Of a stretch of DNA of 64,000 nucleotides, positions 1 through 8,256 are shown piece by piece. The DNA is from Alsobacter soli (GTDB lineage Bacteria > Pseudomonadota > Alphaproteobacteria > Rhizobiales > Beijerinckiaceae), in contig NZ_PVZS01000006.1 in the NCBI RefSeq assembly GCF_003004785.1, positions 157,638 to 221,637 on the forward strand, read 5' to 3'. The notes beneath the pieces were generated by a model. That model ran no database searches, had not been told where the DNA came from, and worked only from the letters and a program-made list of their open reading frames with translations. Both the position numbers and the translations under genes were made by a program. The number at the start of each line of letters is the position of its first letter. Position 1 is the first letter of the stretch.

Positions 1-710
1 GTCGGGCCGTAGACCTTGTGGCCGGTCAGGACATAGAAGTCGGCGTCCAGCGCCTGCACGTCCACCGGCAGGTGGACCGCGCCCTGGCTGCCGTCCACCA
101 TCACGGGGATGCCGCGCTCGTGGGCGATGCGGATGATCTCCCGGATCGGCGTGATGGTGCCCAGCATGTTGGACATGTGGGTGATCGCCACGATGCGGGT
201 GCGCTCTGTCAGGAGCTTGTCGAACTCCTCCAGCAGGAAGTTGCCGTCGTCGTCCACCGGCGAGAACTTCAGCACCGCGCCCTTGCGCTCGCGCAGGAAA
301 TGCCAGGGGACGATGTTGGAGTGGTGCTCCATGATGGACACCACGATCTCGTCCCCCTCCCCGACCGCAAGCTGGCCGAAGCTCGCGGCGACGAGGTTGA
401 TCGCCTCCGTGGCCGAGCGGGTGAAGATGATCTCGTCCGTGGAGCCCGCGTTCAGGAAGGCGCGGACCTTCTCGCGCGCATCCTCGAAGGCTTCGGTGGC
501 GGCGTTGGCGAGGAAGTGCAGCCCGCGGTGCACGTTCGCGTATTCATGCTCGTAGGCATGGACCATGCGCTCGATCACCTGCCGCGGCTTCTGGGCCGAG
601 GCGGCGTTGTCGAGATACACGAGCGGCTTGCCATAGACCTCCTTGGAGAGGATCGGGAAATCCGCCCGGATCGCCGCGAGATCGAAGGGTCGTGCGGGAG
701 CTGCGGTCAT
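1..710 (-). CDS. sufS: Cysteine desulfurase SufS (5' part; truncated by window edge)
   Basis: PLP-dependent desulfurase that takes sulfur from cysteine for SufBCD cluster assembly in the cytosol. About 236 residues are present; the protein should run to roughly 400-415, so the C-terminal part with the active-site cysteine lies outside the window. Visible family marks are the N-terminal YLDNAASAQKP, the ATEAIN segment, the conserved MEHHSNIVPW and the PLP-lysine motif TGHKVYGP (Lys about 232) at the cut end. The ATG at 710 is the first in-frame start that yields the usual N-terminus. It is the last suf gene in the window, separated from sufD by a 150-nt spacer holding a palindromic repeat. It was read directly from the minus strand and identification is firm. 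Confidence 0.95.
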   Translation of the reverse strand, partial: MTAAPARPFDLAAIRADFPILSKEVYGKPLVYLDNAASAQKPRQVIERMVHAYEHEYANVHRGLHFLANAATEAFEDAREKVRAFLNAGSTDEIIFTRSATEAINLVAASFGQLAVGEGDEIVVSIMEHHSNIVPWHFLRERKGAVLKFSPVDDDGNFLLEEFDKLLTERTRIVAITHMSNMLGTITPIREIIRIAHERGIPVMVDGSQGAVHLPVDVQALDADFYVLTGHKVYGP

Positions 711-748
711 TGTGGTCACCAATCTGCCGCCAGGCGGCATCAATCACC

Positions 749-830
749 GTCATTGCGAGCGGAGCGAAGCAATCCAGGGGGACTGTCCAGCGATCCTGGA
801 TTGCTTCGTCGCTCCGCTCCTCGCAATGAC
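749..830. repeat. Interspersed palindromic element (family A) between sufD and sufS
   Basis: A large imperfect inverted repeat. The left arm 749-777 begins GTCATTGCGAG and ends GAAGCAATCCAG; the right arm 796-830 is its reverse complement with a few extra bases. The same arms recur in the tandem units at 63621-64000 and, decayed, at 13698-13730. It would form a long hairpin in sufDS mRNA. Elements of this kind are common in Rhizobiales intergenic DNA. Confidence 0.85.
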
Positions 831-860
831 AGCTCACTGCTTTTCGATGGATCCCGCGCC

Positions 861-2174
861 TTACAGGCGCGCCCGGAGCCAGGCCTCGACGACGCCTTCC
901 AGCACGTCCCGGATGCTCTCGTCCTCCACCTTCTCGAGCGCCTCGCCCACGAAGGCCTGCAGCATGAGCGCCTCGGCGTCCGGCTTCGGCAAGCCGCGGG
1001 CGCGCAGGTAGAACAGCAGGTCGTCGTCCAACTGGCCGCAGGTCGCGCCGTGAGCACACACCACGTCGTCGGCGAAGATCTCGAGCTCAGGCTTGTTGTT
1101 CATGGTGGCGTTGTCGCCCAGCAGCACGGCCTGGCTCATCATCTGGCCATCCGTTTTCTGAGCGTGCGGCTCCACGATGATCTTGCCCTGGAACACGCCC
1201 GTGGCCTCGCCGTCGAGCACGTGCTTGTAGAGCTCGCGGCTCTCGCAGTGCGGCACGGCGTGGTTCACCACCAGGGTGGTGTCCGCGTGCTGGCGACCCT
1301 TGAGCAGCGCACCGCCGTTCAGCGACACGCGGGAGTTCTCGCCGGCGAAGGTCACGAAGATCTGGTGTCGGGTCAGCGCCGGAGCGGTGACGAGAGCGAA
1401 GCTCGTGAAGGCGCAGTCAGCCCCGAGCTTCACGCCCAACGTCGACAGGTCGACCGCGCCGCCTCCGTCCGCATTGAGGCGAACATGCTGCACCGTCGCC
1501 TTGTCGCCGGTAATGACCTCGACAACCGTGTTGTCCTGATGGCCGACGCCCGCGGGGCCTTCGTGGGTCTCGGCCAAGGTCAGGCTCGCGCCCTCCTCGA
1601 CGACGAGCAGCACGCGCGTGAATGCGGCGCGCGCCTGCGAACCCGTGCGGACGAAGCGCACGACGAGCGGCCTTTCCAGCTGGGTCCCGGCCGCCACCCG
1701 CAGGATGACGCCGTCCGTCATCAGCGCGGCGTTGAGCGCCAGCACGGCGTCATCGGCCTGGGCCGCCTGGCCCACCTGAGCCGCCAGCGCATGGCCCGTT
1801 CCAAGAGCGCCGGCGAGGCCCACGGCCTGGACGCCGGCGGGCATGCCGTGCAGGTCCGACAGGGACGGTTCGAACATGCCGTCCACGATCGCCAGCGCCG
1901 GGCCAAGCCCGGCGAAGGGCGCCGCCTTGGTCCGGACTTCGCCCAGCACAGCGGCCGAAGGCGCGTCCGCGAGCGGAGCGGCCTCACGCAGGCTGGCGCG
2001 CAGGTCGGTGTACTTCCAGGCCTCGACGCGGCGATGCGGCAGGCCCGCCTTTGCGAAGGCGTCATAGGCCTGCTGCCGCGGCTCGGCTGCGCCGGGCAGG
2101 CGCGCCTTCACGGCGGGGAACAGGTCGAGCAGCTGCGTTTCCGCAGCGGTCCGCATGGGGGTCACTTGCGCCAT
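861..2174 (-). CDS. sufD: Fe-S cluster assembly protein SufD
   Basis: Scaffold partner of SufB in the SufBC2D complex that assembles Fe-S clusters and delivers them to apoproteins. The 437-residue product has the family N-terminus with RRVEAWKYTDLR (about residues 48-59), the long beta-helix core, and the C-terminal signature CAHGATCGQLDDD followed by the YLRARG segment typical of SufB/SufD. The length is usual. The start at 2174 is preceded by GAGGCGG and lies 7 nt after the sufC stop, so the genes are translationally close. It belongs to the minus-strand operon iscS-sufB-sufC-sufD-sufS. Confidence 0.96.
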   Translation of the reverse strand: MAQVTPMRTAAETQLLDLFPAVKARLPGAAEPRQQAYDAFAKAGLPHRRVEAWKYTDLRASLREAAPLADAPSAAVLGEVRTKAAPFAGLGPALAIVDGMFEPSLSDLHGMPAGVQAVGLAGALGTGHALAAQVGQAAQADDAVLALNAALMTDGVILRVAAGTQLERPLVVRFVRTGSQARAAFTRVLLVVEEGASLTLAETHEGPAGVGHQDNTVVEVITGDKATVQHVRLNADGGGAVDLSTLGVKLGADCAFTSFALVTAPALTRHQIFVTFAGENSRVSLNGGALLKGRQHADTTLVVNHAVPHCESRELYKHVLDGEATGVFQGKIIVEPHAQKTDGQMMSQAVLLGDNATMNNKPELEIFADDVVCAHGATCGQLDDDLLFYLRARGLPKPDAEALMLQAFVGEALEKVEDESIRDVLEGVVEAWLRARL

Positions 2175-2181
2175 GGCCGCC

Positions 2182-2931
2182 TCACGCCGCCTGCGAGCGA
2201 TAGTCGGCGTAGCCGTTGGCCTCGAGCTCGAGCGCCAGCTCCTTGCCGCCCGACTTCACGACCCGGCCATTGGCCATCACGTGCACGGTGTCCGGGACGA
2301 TGTAGTTCAGCAGGCGCTGGTAGTGGGTGATCACCAGGAAGGAGCGCTTCGGGTCGCGCAGCGCGTTCACGCCGTCCGCGGCGATCTTGAGCGCGTCGAT
2401 GTCGAGGCCGGAATCGGTTTCGTCCAGGATGCAGAAGCGCGGCTCCAGGAGCGCCATCTGCAGAATCTCCATGCGCTTCTTCTCGCCGCCGGAGAAGCCG
2501 ACGTTCAGGGCGCGCTTGAGCATGTCCTGCGGGATGTGGAGGCGCTCGGCCCCGGCGCGGACCTTCTTCATGAACTCCGGCGTGGAGAGCTCGCCCTCCC
2601 CGCGCGCCTTGCGCTGGGCGTTCAGGGCCGCCTTCAGGAAGGTCATGGTGGCGACGCCCGGGATCTCCAGCGGATACTGGAAGGCCAGGAACACGCCTGC
2701 GGCGGCGCGCGCATCGGGCTCCATCTCCAGCAGGTTCTGCCCGTCGAGCAGGATCTCGCCGTCGAGGACCTCGTAGTCCTCCTTGCCGGCGATGACGTAG
2801 CTCAGGGTCGACTTGCCGGAGCCGTTCGGCCCCATGATGGCGGCGACCTCGCCGTCGTTCACAGTGAGGCTGAGGCCGTTGAGGATCTTCTTGTCCTCGA
2901 TCTGGACATGGAGGTTGCGGATTTCGAGCAT
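2182..2931 (-). CDS. sufC: Fe-S assembly ATPase SufC
   Basis: ABC-type ATPase that powers the SufBCD scaffold; it is soluble and not a transporter. In 249 residues I see Walker A GPNGSGKST (34-42), the Q-loop glutamine near 85, the SufC signature SGGEKKR (147-153), Walker B ILDE (168-171) followed by TDSGLD, and the switch histidine in VITHYQR. The start at 2931 gives the canonical MLEIRNLHV N-terminus. It sits between sufB and sufD; the sufB-sufC spacer is 117 nt and contains a different palindromic repeat, so expression of the distal genes could be modulated there. Confidence 0.97.
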   Translation of the reverse strand: MLEIRNLHVQIEDKKILNGLSLTVNDGEVAAIMGPNGSGKSTLSYVIAGKEDYEVLDGEILLDGQNLLEMEPDARAAAGVFLAFQYPLEIPGVATMTFLKAALNAQRKARGEGELSTPEFMKKVRAGAERLHIPQDMLKRALNVGFSGGEKKRMEILQMALLEPRFCILDETDSGLDIDALKIAADGVNALRDPKRSFLVITHYQRLLNYIVPDTVHVMANGRVVKSGGKELALELEANGYADYRSQAA

Positions 2932-2959
2932 GGGATCAGTCCTGGATTTCGTTGTCCGT

Positions 2960-3040
2960 CAGGCCCGGCCTGACCGGGCGTCCGGGCTTCGACGCCGCTG
3001 CGGAGGCCGTGGACGGCCGGGCAAGCCCGGCCATGACGCG
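2960..3040. repeat. GC-rich palindromic repeat in sufB-sufC spacer (family C)
   Basis: Contains a perfect inverted repeat, GGCCGGGC (3015-3022), AA, GCCCGGCC (3025-3032), followed by ATGAC. An additional imperfect arm, GGCCCGGCCTGACCGGGC, lies near 2962. This GGCCGGGCAAGCCCGGCC core is a motif often scattered in rhizobial genomes. It would form a hairpin within the suf transcript. Confidence 0.6.
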
Positions 3041-3048
3041 GGATGGGG

Positions 3049-4518
3049 TTAGCCGACCGAGCCTTCCAGCGAGATCGAGATGAGCTTCTGCGCCTCCACG
3101 GCGAACTCCATGGGGAGCTGCTGGAGCACATCCTTCACGAAGCCGTTGACGATCAGCGCCGTGGCCTCCTCTTCCGAGAGGCCGCGCTGCTGGCAGTAGA
3201 ACAGCTGGTCTTCGGAGATCTTGGAGGTGGTCGCCTCGTGCTCGAAGATCGCGCTGGCGTTCTTAGACTCGATGTAGGGCACCGTGTGCGCGCCGCACTT
3301 GTCGCCGATCAGCAGCGAATCGCAGTTCGTGAAGTTGCGCGCGCCCGAGGCCTTGCGGTGGGCCGACACGAGACCCCGGTACGTGTTCTGCGAGAACCCG
3401 GCCGAGATGCCCTTGGAGATGATCCGGCTCGTCGTGTTCTTGCCGAGGTGGATCATCTTGGTGCCGCTGTCCACCTGCTGGTAGCCGTTCGATACCGCGA
3501 TCGAGTAGAACTCGCCGCGCGAGCCGTCGCCGCGCAGGATGCAGGACGGGTACTTCCAGGTGATGGCTGAGCCGGTCTCCACCTGCGTCCACGAGATCTT
3601 CGCGTTCTTGCCGCGGCAGTCGCCGCGCTTGGTCACGAAGTTGTAGACGCCGCCCTTGCCCTCGCTGTCGCCGGGGTACCAGTTCTGGACGGTCGAGTAC
3701 TTGATCTCGGCGTCATCGAGCGCGATCAGCTCGACCACGGCCGCATGCAGCTGGTTCTCGTCGCGCTGGGGCGCCGTGCAGCCCTCGAGGTAGCTCACAT
3801 AGGAGCCCTTGTCGGCGATGATCAGCGTGCGCTCGAACTGGCCGGTGTTCTTCTCATTGATGCGGAAATAGGTCGACAGCTCCATCGGGCAGCGAACGCC
3901 CGGCGGCACGTAGACGAAGGACCCGTCCGTGAACACGGCCGAGTTCAGGGTCGCATAGAAGTTGTCCGTGACCGGCACCACCGAGCCGAGGTACTGGCGC
4001 ACCAGATCCGGGTGCTCGCGGATGGCCTCGGAGATCGAGCAGAAGATCACGCCGGCCTTCTTCAGCTCCTCCTTGAAGGTCGTCACCACGGAGACGCTGT
4101 CGAACACCGCGTCCACGGCGACCTTCGAGGTCTGCACGCCGGCCAGGATCTCCTGCTCCCGCAGCGGGATGCCGAGCTTCTTGTAGGTCTCGAGGATCGC
4201 CGGATCGACCTCGTCGAGCGACTGCGGTCCCGCCTTCTTCTTCGGCGCGGCGTAGTAGTACAGGTCCTGGAAGTCGATCGGCGGGTACTCGACGCGGGCC
4301 CAGGTGGGCTCCTGCATGGTCAGCCAGCGCCGGAAGGCGTCCAGGCGCCACTCGGTCATCCACTCGGGATCGCCCTTCCGGGCCGAGATGAAGCGGACGA
4401 TGTCCTCGTTCAGGCCCTTGGGGGCCTTGTCCACCTCGATGTCGGTGATGAAACCGTACTTGTACTGGTCCACATCGATCGAGCGGACCTGCTCGACGGT
4501 CTCCTGCACGGCAGGCAT
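3049..4518 (-). CDS. sufB: Fe-S cluster assembly protein SufB
   Basis: Main scaffold of the SufBC2D complex. The ATG at 4518 ([10 protein letters not shown]) has a strong GGAAGGAG eight bases upstream, so I prefer it to an in-frame start at 4545; the product is 489 residues, the family size. Conserved segments include YYYAAPKKK, the long central beta-helix with [18 protein letters not shown], and the C-terminal [21 protein letters not shown] block. It is the second gene of the suf operon, 58 nt after the iscS-type desulfurase. Confidence 0.97.
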   Translation of the reverse strand: MPAVQETVEQVRSIDVDQYKYGFITDIEVDKAPKGLNEDIVRFISARKGDPEWMTEWRLDAFRRWLTMQEPTWARVEYPPIDFQDLYYYAAPKKKAGPQSLDEVDPAILETYKKLGIPLREQEILAGVQTSKVAVDAVFDSVSVVTTFKEELKKAGVIFCSISEAIREHPDLVRQYLGSVVPVTDNFYATLNSAVFTDGSFVYVPPGVRCPMELSTYFRINEKNTGQFERTLIIADKGSYVSYLEGCTAPQRDENQLHAAVVELIALDDAEIKYSTVQNWYPGDSEGKGGVYNFVTKRGDCRGKNAKISWTQVETGSAITWKYPSCILRGDGSRGEFYSIAVSNGYQQVDSGTKMIHLGKNTTSRIISKGISAGFSQNTYRGLVSAHRKASGARNFTNCDSLLIGDKCGAHTVPYIESKNASAIFEHEATTSKISEDQLFYCQQRGLSEEEATALIVNGFVKDVLQQLPMEFAVEAQKLISISLEGSVG

Positions 4519-4576
4519 TTCTGGCTCCTTCCTCGACGGCTTCAAGGGCCGGGGGGTTGGGGGTGGGAAGTCTCTG

Positions 4577-5758
4577 CTAGGCTGCTGCGCGACCCAGCCG
4601 CTTATGTAGTGTTTTTCTGAGTTTTTCGAAGGCCCCGAGGAAGCGGATCACGTCAGCTTCCTCGGTAGACCAGCCGAGGCTGACCCTGATTGCGCCGGAG
4701 CAAAGGTCCGGCGAGACGCCCATGGCCTCGAGCACGTGCGAACGCTTCACCTTGCCTGACGAGCAGGCGGACCCCGATGACAGCGCCACGCCTTCGAGGT
4801 CGAACGCGATCAGCGCCGTCTCGGCCCTGAGGCCGGGCAGCGCGAACAGGGTCGTGTTGGGCAGCCGCTCCACGGCCCCGCCGAAGATGACGGCCTCGGG
4901 CGCAATCGTCAGCAGTTCGATTTCCAGCCGGTCCCGCAGCGCGCGGATGCGTCCGCGCTCCGCTTCGCCAGCCTCCCGGGTGGCCTTGGCCGCCGCGCCG
5001 AATCCGGCGACGCCGGGCCCATTCTCCGTGCCGGCCCGGGCGCCGCGCTCCTGGCCGCCCCCACGCAGAACGCGGTCGGCGATATGGAGGCCGCCGCTCA
5101 CCACGAGGGCGCCGACGCCCTGCGGCCCGCCGATCTTGTGCGCCGACAGGGCGACCAGGTCCGCGCCGCTCGCCGCAACCGAGAAGCCGGTTTTGCCGAG
5201 CGCCTGCACGGCGTCGCAATGCAGCACGCCGTCGTGGACGTGAACGAGATCCGCCGCCGCCCGCACCGGCTGCACGACGCCGGTCTCGTTGTTGGCGGCC
5301 TGGACCGACGCCATGACCCGCTCGCCGGCCGTGGTCGCGGTAGCGAGGCGCTGCCCCAGCCAGGCCAGGTCCACGACGCCGTCCGCCGTCACCGGAATGC
5401 GCTCGATGCGGTCCGACGGGAAGCGCGCGCCTTCGAGCACGCAGGGATGCTCCACCGCCGTCGTCAGCAGCCGGTCCAGAACCTGCCGCTCGCCGCAGCG
5501 CTCGACGAAAGGCGTCAGCGCCAGGACATTGGCTTCGGTGCCGCCGCTCGTGAACACGATCCGCGATGCGGCGCAGCCGGCCAGCGCGGCCACTTCCTCC
5601 CGCGCCGCCTCGATGCGGCCGCGGGCCGCCCGCCCCTCGGCGTGCACGGACGAGGCGTTGCCGCCCGCATCCAGGGCCGCGAGCATGGCCTCGCGCGCCT
5701 CGGGACGCAGGTCCGAGGTGGCGTTATGGTCCAGGTAGCTGCGCGGCGGGCGCGACAT
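4577..5758 (-). CDS. Cysteine desulfurase, NifS/IscS class, first gene of the suf operon
   Basis: Second desulfurase of the operon, distinct from the SufS at its far end. The start at 5758 ([14 protein letters not shown]) is chosen because family members begin just before YLDHNAT; a longer frame reaching 5893 would add an unconserved arginine-rich leader. The 393-residue product shows the PLP lysine in [12 protein letters not shown] (Lys208), the NNETG motif (156-160) and the catalytic cysteine in [10 protein letters not shown] (Cys332). Rhizobial suf operons commonly carry this extra desulfurase ahead of sufB. An Irr-like palindrome lies about 145 nt upstream. Confidence 0.93.
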   Translation of the reverse strand: MSRPPRSYLDHNATSDLRPEAREAMLAALDAGGNASSVHAEGRAARGRIEAAREEVAALAGCAASRIVFTSGGTEANVLALTPFVERCGERQVLDRLLTTAVEHPCVLEGARFPSDRIERIPVTADGVVDLAWLGQRLATATTAGERVMASVQAANNETGVVQPVRAAADLVHVHDGVLHCDAVQALGKTGFSVAASGADLVALSAHKIGGPQGVGALVVSGGLHIADRVLRGGGQERGARAGTENGPGVAGFGAAAKATREAGEAERGRIRALRDRLEIELLTIAPEAVIFGGAVERLPNTTLFALPGLRAETALIAFDLEGVALSSGSACSSGKVKRSHVLEAMGVSPDLCSGAIRVSLGWSTEEADVIRFLGAFEKLRKTLHKRLGRAAA

Positions 5759-5859
5759 TGGGGGACAGACCTTGTTTCCCGCTTCGCCAAACGCCATCTC
5801 TGAGCGGCAGCAAAGGCTTGCAACCGACCCCGGCGCTTGTGCTAAAAGCGGCGCTCCCA

Positions 5860-5906
5860 CAGTGGAACGGCGGCGACGGGCGGGTCCGTTCACCTTTGTT
5901 CCACTG
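5860..5906. repeat. Inverted repeat in the iscS/hydrolase divergent promoter region
   Basis: Nine-base perfect arms, CAGTGGAAC (5860-5868) and GTTCCACTG (5898-5906), are separated by 29 nt, immediately beside the Irr-like palindrome. It could be a hairpin in the suf leader or a spaced operator pair. The function is unknown. Confidence 0.5.
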
Positions 5907-5924
5907 TTAGAATAATTCTAACAG
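5904..5924. promoter_or_regulatory. Irr-like iron-control element (ICE-box candidate)
   Basis: A 21-bp perfect palindrome about an odd centre, with core TTAGAATAATTCTAA and AT-rich in a GC-rich context. It matches the form of the Irr operator of Rhizobiales (roughly TTTAGAA-N3-TTCTAAA). It lies between the divergent iscS-suf operon (start 5758) and the hydrolase gene (start 6024). Control of suf operons by iron regulators is known in rhizobia; assignment of Irr here is inference. Confidence 0.7.
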
Positions 5925-6023
5925 AAATTGTGGGCCGACAGCGCCTCGGAGTCAAGCCGAGGCGAGGCGGGCGATGAGCCCGGGCTGCGGCCTTTTCAAC
6001 GTCAAAGCTGAGGTCGAGAGCCC

Positions 6024-6674
6024 ATGCCCGAGGTCATCTTCAACGGTCCCGCCGGCCGTATCGAAGGCCGCTATCACCCGTCGAAGACGAAGGGCGCGCC
6101 CATCGCCATCGTGCTCCACCCGCATCCGCAGTTCGGCGGCACGATGAACAACCAGATCGTGTACGCCCTCTACTACGGCTTCGTGGAGCGTGGCTTCTCG
6201 GCGCTGCGCTTCAACTTCCGCGGGGTCGGCCGCAGCCAGGGCAGCTTCGACCACGGCCAGGGCGAGCTCTCCGACGCCGCCGCGGCGCTCGACTGGGCCC
6301 AGGCCATCAACCCGGAGGCGCGCGCCTGCTGGATCGCCGGCATCTCCTTCGGCGCCTGGATCGGCATGCAGCTGCTTATGCGCCGCCCGGAGATCGAGGG
6401 CTTCATCTCCATCGCGGCCCCGGCCAACCGCTTCGACTTCTCCTTCCTGGCCCCCTGCCCGTCCTCCGGGCTGTTCGTTCACGGCTCCCAGGATCGGGTG
6501 GCGCCCATCAAGGACGTCATGAGCGTGATCGAGAAGGTGAAGACCCAGAAGGGCATCCAGATCGAGCACCAGACGGTGGAAGGCGCCAACCACTTCTTCG
6601 AGAACAAGACCGAGGAACTGATGCAGGTCGTCGGGACCTACCTCGACAAGAGGCTCGGCCCGAAGGAGGGCTGA
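6024..6674 (+). CDS. Alpha/beta hydrolase (COG2945-like)
   Basis: A 216-residue cytosolic alpha/beta-hydrolase of the small COG2945 type. The nucleophile elbow GISFG places Ser108, with the acid at Asp157 (GSQDRV) and the base at His190 (GANHFF), so the triad looks intact. The oxyanion segment HPHPQFGGTMNN (residues 32-43) is characteristic. Substrate is unknown. It is divergent from the suf operon across a 265-nt region with an Irr-like palindrome; this adjacency recurs in Rhizobiales by my recollection, but no link to Fe-S metabolism has been shown here. Confidence 0.85.
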   Translation: MPEVIFNGPAGRIEGRYHPSKTKGAPIAIVLHPHPQFGGTMNNQIVYALYYGFVERGFSALRFNFRGVGRSQGSFDHGQGELSDAAAALDWAQAINPEARACWIAGISFGAWIGMQLLMRRPEIEGFISIAAPANRFDFSFLAPCPSSGLFVHGSQDRVAPIKDVMSVIEKVKTQKGIQIEHQTVEGANHFFENKTEELMQVVGTYLDKRLGPKEG

Positions 6675-6743
6675 GGGAGGCGCGAAAGCGCGCCCTCATC
6701 CTCGACAGCCCACCCCCAGCCGGCATCCCCCGCGCAGCGGGTC

Positions 6744-6813
6744 GGGAAGGGGATCCAGGGGAATGGGGCGGCCTCCGGCGGCAAAATGCGCGCTGTCCCT
6801 GGATCCCCTTCCC
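6744..6813. repeat. Imperfect inverted repeat between hydrolase and tyrS (family B)
   Basis: Arms containing GGGAAGGGGATCCAGGG (6744-6760) and CCCTGGATCCCCTTCCC (about 6797-6813) flank a short GC-rich loop. A one-armed relative, GGGAAGGGGTCCAGGGG, occurs near 22650. The rest of the 278-nt gap holds a small GGCGCG/CGCGCC hairpin just after the hydrolase stop, without a T-run. I see no gene in it. Confidence 0.65.
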
Positions 6814-6952
6814 CTCCGCGGCTCCGCCGCTCCGGACGGGGATCACGCGCCGAGATTGAGGCAAGCAGCCGGCCGCTCGGGCCAGCGGCGACTTCCCCGC
6901 CTTGCGTCCCCGCCCCTCTCCCCCTAAACCTCCGCGCGCGAGAGGTTTCCCC

Positions 6953-8215
6953 ATGTCCGACGATTTCAAGCCCCAGTCCGAATTCCTGCGCACGCTCCTG
7001 GAGCGCGGCTACGTGCACCAGTGCTCGGATTACGCCGGCCTCGACGCGCTGGCGGCGAAGGGCGAAGTCACGGCCTACGTGGGATACGACTGCACGGCGC
7101 CGTCGCTCCATGTCGGCAGCCTCATCTCGATCATGATGCTGCACTGGCTGCAGCAGAGCGGCAACAAGCCGATCCCGCTGATGGGCGGGGGCACCACGCG
7201 AGTCGGCGACCCGTCCGGCCGCGACGAGACCCGCAAGCTGCTCACGCCCGAGCAGATCGAGGACAACAAGAACGGCATCAAGCGCGTGTTCTCGCGCTTC
7301 CTCCGGTTCGGCGACGGCAAGACCGACGCCGTGATGATCGATAACGCCGAGTGGCTGACCAAGCTGAACTACATCGACTTCCTGCGCGATGTGGGCCGGC
7401 ACTTCTCGGTCAACCGAATGCTGTCGATGGACAGCGTGCGCATGCGCCTGGAGCGCGAGCAGGAGCTCTCCTTCATCGAGTTCAACTACATGTGCCTGCA
7501 GGGCTACGATTTCGTCGAGCTCAACCGCCGCCACGGCGTGAACCTGCAGATGGGCGGCTCCGACCAGTGGGGCAATATCGTCACCGGCATCGACCTCGGC
7601 CGCCGGATGGGCACGCCCCAGCTCTACGCCCTCACCTGCCCGCTTCTGACGACATCCTCCGGCGCCAAGATGGGCAAGACGGCCTCAGGCGCCGTCTGGC
7701 TCAACGAGGAGCAGCTCTCGGCCTACGACTACTGGCAGTTCTGGCGCAACACGGAGGACGCCGACGTCGGCCGCTTCCTGAAGCTCTACACCACGCTGCC
7801 GCTGGACGAGGCCGCCCGACTGCAGGCGCTGGGCGGCGCGGAGATCAACGAGGCCAAGAAGGTGCTGGCCACGGAAGCGACCGCGCTCATGCACGGCCGC
7901 GACAAGGCCGAGCAGGCGGCGGAAACCGCCCGCCGCACCTTCGAGGAAGGCGCGGCCGCGGAGACCCTGCCCTCCTTCGAAGTGGACCGCGCCGAGCTCG
8001 CCGCCGGCATCGGCGTGCTCACGGCGTTCGTGCGCGCCGGCCTCGTGCCCTCGACGGGCGAGGCCCGCCGGCAGGTCAAGGGCGGCGGCCTGAAGGTCAA
8101 CGATGCCGCCGTCACGGACGAGCGCATGAGCCTCACTGAGGCCGACCTCAACGCCGATGGCGCGGTGAAGCTCTCCTTCGGCCGCAAAAAGCACATGCTG
8201 CTGCGGGCCCGCTGA
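6953..8215 (+). CDS. tyrS: Tyrosyl-tRNA synthetase
   Basis: Class I aminoacyl-tRNA synthetase that charges tRNA-Tyr. The start at 6953 ([11 protein letters not shown]) follows AGAGG with good spacing; an upstream in-frame start at 6902 gives a proline-rich leader and is unlikely. The 420-residue protein has the HIGH equivalent HVGS (53-56), the tyrosine-binding GSDQWGNI segment, the KMSKS equivalent KMGKT (from 239) and a C-terminal S4 RNA-binding domain ([13 protein letters not shown]). Typical bacterial TyrRS size. Confidence 0.97.
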   Translation: MSDDFKPQSEFLRTLLERGYVHQCSDYAGLDALAAKGEVTAYVGYDCTAPSLHVGSLISIMMLHWLQQSGNKPIPLMGGGTTRVGDPSGRDETRKLLTPEQIEDNKNGIKRVFSRFLRFGDGKTDAVMIDNAEWLTKLNYIDFLRDVGRHFSVNRMLSMDSVRMRLEREQELSFIEFNYMCLQGYDFVELNRRHGVNLQMGGSDQWGNIVTGIDLGRRMGTPQLYALTCPLLTTSSGAKMGKTASGAVWLNEEQLSAYDYWQFWRNTEDADVGRFLKLYTTLPLDEAARLQALGGAEINEAKKVLATEATALMHGRDKAEQAAETARRTFEEGAAAETLPSFEVDRAELAAGIGVLTAFVRAGLVPSTGEARRQVKGGGLKVNDAAVTDERMSLTEADLNADGAVKLSFGRKKHMLLRAR

Positions 8216-8256
8216 GGCGAACACTCTCCTTCCAGGGAGCGGGAGCGACCCGATCC

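Noticed and set aside
5888..5901. GTTC-N6-GTTC resembling the alphaproteobacterial LexA box.
   Set aside because: The known box needs seven bases between the GTTC halves. The spacing here is six, and neighbouring genes are not SOS genes.
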